From: Archangiaceae bacterium
Lineage (GTDB): Bacteria; Myxococcota; Myxococcia; Myxococcales; Myxococcaceae
Direction: 5' to 3'
DNA length: 38,545 nt
Assembly (NCBI GenBank): GCA_023248915.1
Contig: JAHFDQ010000002.1
Location: 1-38,545, forward strand
Numbering within the stretch: the stretch's first letter is position 1; the number at the start of each line of letters is the position of its first letter. Under the pieces are notes generated by a model. The model worked only from the letters and a program-made list of their open reading frames with translations, did no database searches and had not been told where the DNA came from. Shown one piece after another: positions 30,514-38,545 of the stretch. Both the position numbers and the translations under genes were made by a program.

Positions 30514-32418
30514 CTAGCCGATCTGCCCCTGGCAGGACCAGATCACGCTGAACGACTTGAGCACCGGAGCCGCGCCACCCGCCGTGGAAGTCAGCACGAA
30601 TTCGACGCGGATGTACTCGCCGTGCGGCACGCCGGCCGCCCCGAGGTCGACGGGGGACGAGGTGTAGGGGCCGTACCTGGGAGTGGCGGCGCTGTCGAGG
30701 GCGGCCAGGCTGCTGGCCACCTTCACGTACAGCTTCACGCTGGTGTTCGGCGGAGCGGCTGAGTCCCAAATGACTTTCTTCCACTCGGTGTCGGTGCCGC
30801 AGCCCTTCATGTCGCGGCGGTAGGTGCCGTGGGGAGCGGTGAACTTGCGGAGCTGGTACCCGGTGAAGTCCGAGTAGGTGTAGAGCCCGGCGCTCTGCTG
30901 AGCAGTCCTGGTGATCGCCCCGGTGTTCCGGTCGATGCGCATCGCGTTGCCGCTGAAGTTGTTGGTCCAGGGTTGGCCGTCCGAGTCGATTCCGACTCCG
31001 ATGCTCGAGCTGGTGTTTCCGTCGGTGGCGTCGATGCAGTTCGCCGGCCCCGAAGCCGTGTTGAAGGGCAGCACCGCTCCGCTCTCGGCGTCGAACTTGA
31101 TGAGCTGCGCCCCCGGGTCGTCGGCGCTCATGAAGATGACGCCCTGATCGTCCGCGGCGATGCCCCGGCCCCGGCCGAAGTTCGCGCCCGCCGAGCAGGG
31201 CTTGTTGTTGAAGTCGAAGCGAGTCCACGTCCCCATCGTGGCGGTGACACCGGGGCCGTGATCATACCGGCAGGCAACCGCGCCCGAGCCCCAGCCGGGC
31301 AACCACACTCGGTCCTTGCCGTCGATGCCGATGGCGTAGGCACCGCAATCCGTGCCTGAGGCCGGCTTGATCTGGTTCGAGACGAGCGTCCCCGCCTTGG
31401 TGTCGATGAGCGCCAGCCAGGCCGCGCCCGGGTACACCGTCCACAGGCGCTGTTTGCTGTCGATCGCGGCCCCGTACATTCCCCAGCCGACGTCGATGCT
31501 CGTCGCCCCGGACGCATTGACCGGCACCACCTGGCCGTTGCCCGGGTCGAGCCTGTAGAACCTCATCTCACGGTAGACGCCCGCCCAGATGTCGCCCGCC
31601 GTGCCCTCGATGCCGGCCGAGATGGCTAGGGCGCGAACGGCCACGTCGCCGCTCGTGCCCCCGAGGGGCGTCGAGAATTGCACGCACTCGTCGTACTCGA
31701 GCGGGTCTGCCCAGTTCGTCGGAACCACCATCTCGCCGGCGGCGGGGTCGGTCGAGATCTGCCCGTCGCCGTTCACGTCGTGGCTGGTACGAATGACGCT
31801 GTCGTTGTTGCGGTCGATGCAGGACGAAGGGTCGTTCGAGATCTTGGTCACGCTGCCCGTCAGCCCCGGGGCGCGGTTCGCGATCCAGACGTCGCCGTAC
31901 AGGTCGATGGCGGTGCGGCTGGGGCTGTTCGGGTTGTTGCCCAGAACGTCGGAGTGGATGACCCCGCCGGCGCAAGGAGGCCCGACGCTGTTGGCGCAGT
32001 CCTTCGGGACGACCGAGTAGTACCGGCCTACTTCGTTCCCGGTTCGGGTGTCGTACTTCGAAACGGTGCCTTCGGAGGAGTTGGCGATCCACATGAAGTG
32101 GAACTCGATCGAGCCCGAGTTCAGCGTCACCCAGCCGTTGGGGTCGATCGTCACTCCGTCGCCCTGCCCGTTCGGCCCGCCGTCGAGGATGAAGCCCCCG
32201 GGGTCCACGCCGCCGGTGACGGTGCCGTCGCCCGCGTCGAAGTCGGCCCCGCCGCCTCCTCCCCCGCCCCCGCCGCCTCCGCCGTCAGAGGCGCCGCCCC
32301 CCCCGTCATTCTTGCCGGCGTCACCGGGGAAGTAGACGTCGTTCCCACAGCCCTTGCACTGGCAGCCCCCGACGACTGAAGCGGCGAACGCGATCAGAAC
32401 GAGTGGTTGGCGGAGCAT
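30514..32418 (-). CDS. Secreted lipoprotein with beta-propeller-like repeats
   Basis: Lipobox VVGGC in MLRQPLVLIAFAASVVGGCQCKGCGN; Gly-rich linker; repeated WIANSSEGTVSKYDTRTGNEV / WTVYPGAAWLALIDTKAG / DRNTGAITR blade-like units. Confidence 0.8.
   Translation of the reverse strand: MLRQPLVLIAFAASVVGGCQCKGCGNDVYFPGDAGKNDGGGGASDGGGGGGGGGGGGADFDAGDGTVTGGVDPGGFILDGGPNGQGDGVTIDPNGWVTLNSGSIEFHFMWIANSSEGTVSKYDTRTGNEVGRYYSVVPKDCANSVGPPCAGGVIHSDVLGNNPNSPSRTAIDLYGDVWIANRAPGLTGSVTKISNDPSSCIDRNNDSVIRTSHDVNGDGQISTDPAAGEMVVPTNWADPLEYDECVQFSTPLGGTSGDVAVRALAISAGIEGTAGDIWAGVYREMRFYRLDPGNGQVVPVNASGATSIDVGWGMYGAAIDSKQRLWTVYPGAAWLALIDTKAGTLVSNQIKPASGTDCGAYAIGIDGKDRVWLPGWGSGAVACRYDHGPGVTATMGTWTRFDFNNKPCSAGANFGRGRGIAADDQGVIFMSADDPGAQLIKFDAESGAVLPFNTASGPANCIDATDGNTSSSIGVGIDSDGQPWTNNFSGNAMRIDRNTGAITRTAQQSAGLYTYSDFTGYQLRKFTAPHGTYRRDMKGCGTDTEWKKVIWDSAAPPNTSVKLYVKVASSLAALDSAATPRYGPYTSSPVDLGAAGVPHGEYIRVEFVLTSTAGGAAPVLKSFSVIWSCQGQIG
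32297..32304. repeat. C8 homopolymer (G8 on coding strand) near the 5' end of the lipoprotein gene
   Basis: gcgccgCCCCCCCCgtcatt read directly. Confidence 0.85.
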
Positions 32419-32492
32419 GGAATCGGTTCTCAGGTAAGGACCCCTTTGCAGCCTTACGGATTATCGAAGAATCGACCCAGGCCCTCCCAGGG

Positions 32493-33125
32493 TCAACTCG
32501 GGGCCCGCCCTGGCCGCGAAATCGCCCGGAGGAGCGTATCCCACACCTCGGCGATTCCCGTTTTCTCGGTGGCCGAGAACGGCAGCACCCCGGCTTCGGG
32601 CAGCTCGAGCTGGCGGGCAATGGCCTGCAATTGCGGCTTTCTGCGAGCCTTGGCGAGCCGGTCGACCTTGGTGGCCACCACCAGAATGCGCTTCACGGCC
32701 CCGGCCAGGTAGTCGACCGTGGCCACGTCGTCGGCGGTCAGCCCGACTTCCGCGTCGACGATGATCACCACCGCTTCGAGGTCTCGGCGGTTCTCGAGGT
32801 AGGCCGAGATCATCTCGTGCCATCCGGAACGGTCGGTCTTGGACGCCTTGGCGAATCCGTACCCCGGCAGGTCGGTCAGCCGGATGGTTCGCCGTTCGCG
32901 GCCCCGCTCGAGGTCGACCTCGAAGAAGTTGAGCGTGCGCGTCCGGCCCGGGGTGTTGGACACGCGCACCAGCTTCCGGCGGCCGGCCAGCGCGTTGATC
33001 ATCGATGACTTGCCGACGTTCGAGCGCCCGGCGAAGGCCACCTCGGGCAGCGCGCTGCGCGGGTACTGGCCTGCGTCGACCGCCGTGGCGACGAAGCGCG
33101 CGTCGGTGACCCGGGTCTCGCTCAC
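32493..33125 (-). CDS. engB: Ribosome biogenesis GTPase EngB/YsxC
   Basis: GTG start VSETRVTDARF...PEVAFAGRSNVGKSSMINALAGRRKLVRVSNTPGRTRTLNFFEV...LTDLPGYGFAKASK...VATKVDRL...FSATEKTGIAEVWDTL. Confidence 0.95.
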   Translation of the reverse strand: MSETRVTDARFVATAVDAGQYPRSALPEVAFAGRSNVGKSSMINALAGRRKLVRVSNTPGRTRTLNFFEVDLERGRERRTIRLTDLPGYGFAKASKTDRSGWHEMISAYLENRRDLEAVVIIVDAEVGLTADDVATVDYLAGAVKRILVVATKVDRLAKARRKPQLQAIARQLELPEAGVLPFSATEKTGIAEVWDTLLRAISRPGRAPS

Positions 33126-33589
33126 TTCTTCTTCTTCAGTTCGGCGGCGGCACGGGCCGCGGACCAATGATCTATTCGCTTCAGCTTCTCGACGAACTCG
33201 AACGGCCTCAACGACGGGGACGAGGCGTCGTGGCAGGTGCGGCACCCCTTCTCGGAAGGGTCGGCCAGACCGGCCAGGCGCACGAGCTCTGAGTCCTTCA
33301 TCACGTAGCCGGTGGCGTAGTAGCGGCCTCCCCCGTGGCAGGTCTCGCAGCTCACCGCGGCAGTGCGCTGGTCGGCCTCGTTGGGCGAGTGGCACGACAG
33401 GCAGCGGGCGTCTTTCTGCTGAGCGGGCGAGAGCGAGTCCTTGGCGCGCGCGTGCGGCGTCTGGCGCCAGATCTGGTAGGCCTCGGGGTGGCAACCGCGG
33501 CAGCTTTCGGGGCCGACAAAGTCGAAAGCCCAGCCGGTGGCCGACCCGGCCAGCACGGCCGCGAAAACCCAGAGCGAAGAAGCGCGCAT
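33122..33589 (-). CDS. Tetraheme c-type cytochrome (cytochrome c554-like)
   Basis: Signal peptide MRASSLWVFAAVLAGSATGWA; four CxxCH motifs CRGCH, CLSCH, CETCH, CRTCH; stop overlaps GTG of engB. Confidence 0.9.
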   Translation of the reverse strand: MRASSLWVFAAVLAGSATGWAFDFVGPESCRGCHPEAYQIWRQTPHARAKDSLSPAQQKDARCLSCHSPNEADQRTAAVSCETCHGGGRYYATGYVMKDSELVRLAGLADPSEKGCRTCHDASSPSLRPFEFVEKLKRIDHWSAARAAAELKKKK

Positions 33590-33689
33590 CGGCGGGGTTC
33601 AGGAGTAACAGACCTCTCGCCGTGCCGGCAAGGAGTTAGGCGTACACGGGGCTTGAGCCGAGGCCCCACAATCCGCTAGGAACGGGGCG

Positions 33690-34151
33690 ATGCGAGCCCC
33701 AATCGTCTTCCTGGCGTTGCTCTCGGCGTCCGCCCTGGCCAAACCGTGGAACGGTATCGACCCCGGAACCAGCAAGCGCGAGGACGTGGTCAAGAAGTTC
33801 GGCGAACCGACGAAGTCGGTGCCGAGCGAGGGCAAAGAGGTGATCGCCTACCTGGGCAAGCAGCTCATCAAGGGCACCACCCAGGCCCAGTTCCGCGTCG
33901 ACGCGACGACGAAGGTGGTCGAACGCATCGACGTCTTCCCCGGGCCGGTCATCGACCGCGAGTCGGTCGAAAACAGCTACGGGCCCGCCTGCCCGGCCGG
34001 CGCCCAGCCCGAGGGCCCCTGCTACGTCAAAAAGGTGACCGACGACTTCCAGACGTACTTCCAGTACCCGAAGCTGGGCCTGGCGGTGTTCCTCAACACC
34101 GACGGCAAGACGGTTCAGTCGTTCATCTACACCGCGCCGAAGACGAAGTAG
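33690..34151 (+). CDS. Small exported protein, SmpA/BamE-like
   Basis: MRAPIVFLALLSASALAKPWNGIDPGTSKREDVVKKFGEPTKSV; signal peptide and G-P-G-x-S-xx-DV-xxFGxP pattern. Confidence 0.65.
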   Translation: MRAPIVFLALLSASALAKPWNGIDPGTSKREDVVKKFGEPTKSVPSEGKEVIAYLGKQLIKGTTQAQFRVDATTKVVERIDVFPGPVIDRESVENSYGPACPAGAQPEGPCYVKKVTDDFQTYFQYPKLGLAVFLNTDGKTVQSFIYTAPKTK

Positions 34152-34748
34152 GTGCGCTTCGTCGGGCTCACGGGCGGCATCGCCTCGGGCAAGAGCACCG
34201 TCTCGGCCATGCTGCGCGAGCTGGGCGCGACCGTCCTCGACGCTGACGTCATCGCCCGTGAAGTGGTCGAACCCGGGCAGCCGGCGCTCGGGGAGATCGC
34301 CGCGCGCTTCCCAGGCGTCGTAGGCCCAGACGGCCACCTCGACCGGTCGAAGCTCGGGGCGCGGGTGTTCGGCGACGAGGCGGAACGCCGGGCGCTGAAC
34401 GCCATCGTGCACCCGCGAATCCAGGCCGAGGTAGCGGCCCGCACCCAACGGCTGTCGGCGGAAGGGGTGAAGGTCGTCGTGTACGACGCCGCCCTCTTGA
34501 TCGAGAACGGCGTGGACGGAACGATGGACGGCATCATCCTCGTCAGCGCACCGCGCGAGGCGCAGGTGACCCGGTTGATGGCGCGCGACGGCCTGACCCG
34601 CGACGAGGCGCTGGCGCGAGTCGCCGCCCAGCTTCCGCTGGAGGAGAAGGCCCGGCACGCCACGTGGATCATCGACACCTCGGGCGAATACGCGCGAACG
34701 CGCGAGCAGGTGCGCGCCGTCTGGGAGTCGATTCGTGCCCGGGCGTGA
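34152..34748 (+). CDS. coaE: Dephospho-CoA kinase
   Basis: GTG start adjacent to previous stop; VGLTGGIASGKSTVSAMLRELGATVLDADVIAREVVEPG...LGARVFGDEAERRALNAIVHPRI. Confidence 0.96.
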   Translation: MRFVGLTGGIASGKSTVSAMLRELGATVLDADVIAREVVEPGQPALGEIAARFPGVVGPDGHLDRSKLGARVFGDEAERRALNAIVHPRIQAEVAARTQRLSAEGVKVVVYDAALLIENGVDGTMDGIILVSAPREAQVTRLMARDGLTRDEALARVAAQLPLEEKARHATWIIDTSGEYARTREQVRAVWESIRARA

Positions 34749-34750
34749 GC

Positions 34751-34762
34751 TATACCCGCGCC
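34751..34762 (+). promoter_or_regulatory. Putative -10 (TATACCCGCGCC) immediately before GTG start of the SDR gene
   Basis: TATACC ends 7 nt before the GTG at 34764. Confidence 0.4.
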
Positions 34763-34763
34763 G

Positions 34764-35915
34764 GTGAGCGCGCCGGCCAAGAAGCCCGCTGAACTTTCCG
34801 AGCCAGGGACCTACTTCGTCACCGGCTACCCCGGCTTCATCGGCAAGCGGCTGGTCAGGCACATCGCCGAGAGAGATCCTCGCGGGCGCGTCTACCTCTT
34901 GGTGCAGCCGAAGTTCATCAAGGAAGCCCACCGGTACGCGAGCGCCATCGAAGGCGCCCCCATCGAGATCCTGTCGGGCGACATCGTCGACATGCACCTG
35001 GGGCTGTCGGGCGAGGAATACCAGCGCCTCGCCGACACGGTGACCGACGTGTTCCACCTAGCGGCCATCTCGTACCTGGGCATGCCCAAGGAAACCGCCT
35101 GGCGCGTGAACGTCGACGGCACCCGCAACGTGCTCGAGCTGGCGCGCGACTGTTCCAGGCTGCGGCGCTTCAACCACTTCTCGACCTGCTACGTCTCGGG
35201 CGACCGGCTGGGAGTCATCGCCGAGGACGAGCTGGACTGCGGCCAGTCCTTCCGCAACGCCTACGAAGAGACCAAGTTCCAGGCCGAGAAGCTGGTGCAG
35301 CGCGCCGCCGACGCGCTGCCGGTCACCGTTTACCGGCCCTCGTCGGTGGTCGGCGACTCGAAGACGGGCGAGATCGACCGGTTCGAGGGGCCCTACTACC
35401 TGGGCATCTTGCTGGTGATGTCTCCGCTGGTGATGCCGCTGCCGCTGCCCGGCAACGGGGTCGCCCCGCTGAACGTGTTGCCGGTCGATTACCTGGTCGA
35501 GGCGGTGTGGCGGCTGTCGCGCGACCCGCGGGCGCTCGGCCGGACCCTGCACCTGGTCGACCCGAACCCGATGAGCGCCCGCCGGGTGTACGAGCTCATC
35601 GCAGAGAAGGCGCACAAGCGGCTGCCCAAGTTCAACCTCTCTGCGCGCGCGGCCGACGTGGTGCTGCGGCTGCCGGGGCTGGAGAAGCTGGCGCGCCCGC
35701 AGCGGGCGGCGATCAACTACGTCAACCACCTGGCCATCTACAACTGCCACAACACGCTCGAGTTGCTCGACGGCACGGGAATTCGCTGCCCCCCGCTGTC
35801 CACCTACCTCGACCAGTTGGTCGCCTACGTCCGCGAGTACTACCGCAAGCGGCGAGAAGACGCGGCCGAGGTCGACGACCCGCTCGACCGGCCGGCGAAG
35901 TCCGCGGGCGAGTAG
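34764..35915 (+). CDS. Extended SDR / male-sterility-type NAD(P)-binding reductase
   Basis: TYFVTGYPGFIGKRLVRHI; VFHLAAISYLGMP; VNVDGTRNVLELA; NAYEETKFQAEKLV; YRPSSVVGDSKTGEIDRFEGPYYL. Confidence 0.9.
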   Translation: MSAPAKKPAELSEPGTYFVTGYPGFIGKRLVRHIAERDPRGRVYLLVQPKFIKEAHRYASAIEGAPIEILSGDIVDMHLGLSGEEYQRLADTVTDVFHLAAISYLGMPKETAWRVNVDGTRNVLELARDCSRLRRFNHFSTCYVSGDRLGVIAEDELDCGQSFRNAYEETKFQAEKLVQRAADALPVTVYRPSSVVGDSKTGEIDRFEGPYYLGILLVMSPLVMPLPLPGNGVAPLNVLPVDYLVEAVWRLSRDPRALGRTLHLVDPNPMSARRVYELIAEKAHKRLPKFNLSARAADVVLRLPGLEKLARPQRAAINYVNHLAIYNCHNTLELLDGTGIRCPPLSTYLDQLVAYVREYYRKRREDAAEVDDPLDRPAKSAGE

Positions 35916-35921
35916 ACGCCG

Positions 35922-37187
35922 TCAGCCGACGACGATCACGCCTTCCTCGACGAGCTGCGCCAAGATTCGCGCGGTGTCCAGCCGCGACATGCCCGACACC
36001 GAGAAGAGGTCTTCGAAGGTCACCGAGCCGTCTATCTGCGCCAGCACGAAGCCGGCGCGGTGGTCGAGGTTCAACCAGATGATCTCGTCTTCCTTCAGCT
36101 TCACCCGCGGCACGCGGTCCAGCCGGCCCAGCTTCGACTCGAGCATCGTCTGGAGCACCCGCTCGCTCGTCTCGCGCATCCGCAGGACTTCGGGGTCATT
36201 CGGAGCGACCGCCTGGGCCTTGACGATGAGCTCCATCGCCCCGGTGTGATCATCGAGGTCGAGCAGGTCCTTGGCGCCCCGGAGCAGCGTCTTGGCCTCT
36301 TCCTTTCGCTCTTCGTTCGACGATGGGCCGGCGGCCGAGGCCAGGTCGGACGCGACCAGGTCCATGGCGGCGCCCATGCCGGGACGGCCGGCCTGGATGT
36401 TGAGCCCCGGGTTCGAGCTCGAGTCCCACCCGCTGGTGGCGCCAGCCGGCGGCTCTTTGCCCGGCAGGGGCCCGGTAGGAGTCACCCAGAGGTCGGGGCT
36501 TAGCCCGGCCTGGCCACGGCTCTCGGGCGCCACCCGGGACAGCGCTGGCGTGACGACGGGCTGGGTGGGGGTGGGCGAGAAGTCGCGCAGGTTCACCTGC
36601 TTGACCTGCTCGGTAGGCCGAACGTCGCTGCCAAAGTCGATCGACGGTTCCACCGGCTGGGTCGACGTCAGTTCTATGTCGAACTCGCCAGCGGCCGCCG
36701 GAGGGGTCGGCTCGACGTCGAAAGCGTCGGGCGAGGCTCCGGGCTCGGGGTCGGACAGGTCGATGTCGAAGGCGTCGGGCGGCGATTGGCCGGGGTCAGG
36801 CAGGAGCGACGACAGGGGCGCGGCGGCCTTCGGCGCGGCCGACGCGGGGGCCTTGGGTGTCGTCGCGTCGGGCACCGTCCCCCAGTCGAGGCGGCCCGGC
36901 TTCTTCGCCGGAGGTGGCGCCGCGGCGCCCCCCCGGGAGAACGGGTTCCCGAACGGCTGGGTGGGAATGCGGCGCCCAGGCTGACCGGGCTTCGCCGGCG
37001 GACCGGGAGGCTCGGGCGTCGGCGAGACTTCCTTCCCCGGAGCGGCGCCGAGCAACTGCCGGGCCCGCTCGTGGGTCGGGTCGAGCTTCAAGGCCTGCTC
37101 GAACAGCCGCCGGGCCCCTTCGGGGTCGCCCGAGAGCCGAAGCCACAGGCCTGCTTCGACCAACTGAGTCGCCCGCGCCGAGCTCAT
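35922..37187 (-). CDS. TPR-containing protein with Pro/Ala-rich linker and winged-helix-like C-terminus
   Basis: N-term LVEAGLWLRLSGDPEGARRLFEQALKLDPTHERARQLLG (TPR); repeated FDIDLSDPEP/FDIELTSTQP segments; C-term HRAGFVLAQIDGSVTFEDLFSVSGMSRLDTARILAQLVEEGVIVVG. Confidence 0.82.
   Translation of the reverse strand: MSSARATQLVEAGLWLRLSGDPEGARRLFEQALKLDPTHERARQLLGAAPGKEVSPTPEPPGPPAKPGQPGRRIPTQPFGNPFSRGGAAAPPPAKKPGRLDWGTVPDATTPKAPASAAPKAAAPLSSLLPDPGQSPPDAFDIDLSDPEPGASPDAFDVEPTPPAAAGEFDIELTSTQPVEPSIDFGSDVRPTEQVKQVNLRDFSPTPTQPVVTPALSRVAPESRGQAGLSPDLWVTPTGPLPGKEPPAGATSGWDSSSNPGLNIQAGRPGMGAAMDLVASDLASAAGPSSNEERKEEAKTLLRGAKDLLDLDDHTGAMELIVKAQAVAPNDPEVLRMRETSERVLQTMLESKLGRLDRVPRVKLKEDEIIWLNLDHRAGFVLAQIDGSVTFEDLFSVSGMSRLDTARILAQLVEEGVIVVG

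Positions 37188-38545
<1,358 letters not shown>

Overview
The window is a high-GC, gene-dense stretch (about 31 protein genes and one tRNA). Codon bias, MYXO-CTERM-like tails, DUF6178-like and SpoIID-like proteins and the overall gene content suggest a myxobacterium (Myxococcota); that assignment is inference. Most of it is conserved metabolic and cell-envelope chromosome: a GT21 ceramide-glucosyltransferase-like fragment at the left edge, GNAT, MFS, an apparent rhodanese-asd-fdxA-dienoyl-CoA-reductase-like-enoyl-CoA-hydratase run, a secreted M36-like metalloprotease, acyl-CoA dehydrogenase, tRNA-Cys with an intrinsic terminator, a SpoIID-like protein, a TonB-C-like protein, gcvTHP / metF / folD, a DjlA-like J-protein, an atypical adenosine-deaminase-family protein, pyrD, a GT4 glycosyltransferase, a DUF6178-like protein, a large lipoprotein, engB overlapping a tetraheme cytochrome c, coaE, an extended SDR, and a TPR protein directly after a DnaK homologue that runs off the right edge. 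I saw no CRISPR array, transposase, phage module or recognisable defence island, and I cannot claim a clearly new system. The items most worth a second look are: several -10-like elements 7-11 nt (or less) from start codons, which predicts leaderless mRNAs; a near-perfect 21-bp inverted repeat between metF and folD; a repeat-like sequence that seems to extend the C-terminus of the M36 protease; a non-canonical adenosine-deaminase-family active site; an orphan FliK/YscP-like ORF; and the DnaK-TPR pair. All family calls come from reading translations by eye, without database searches.
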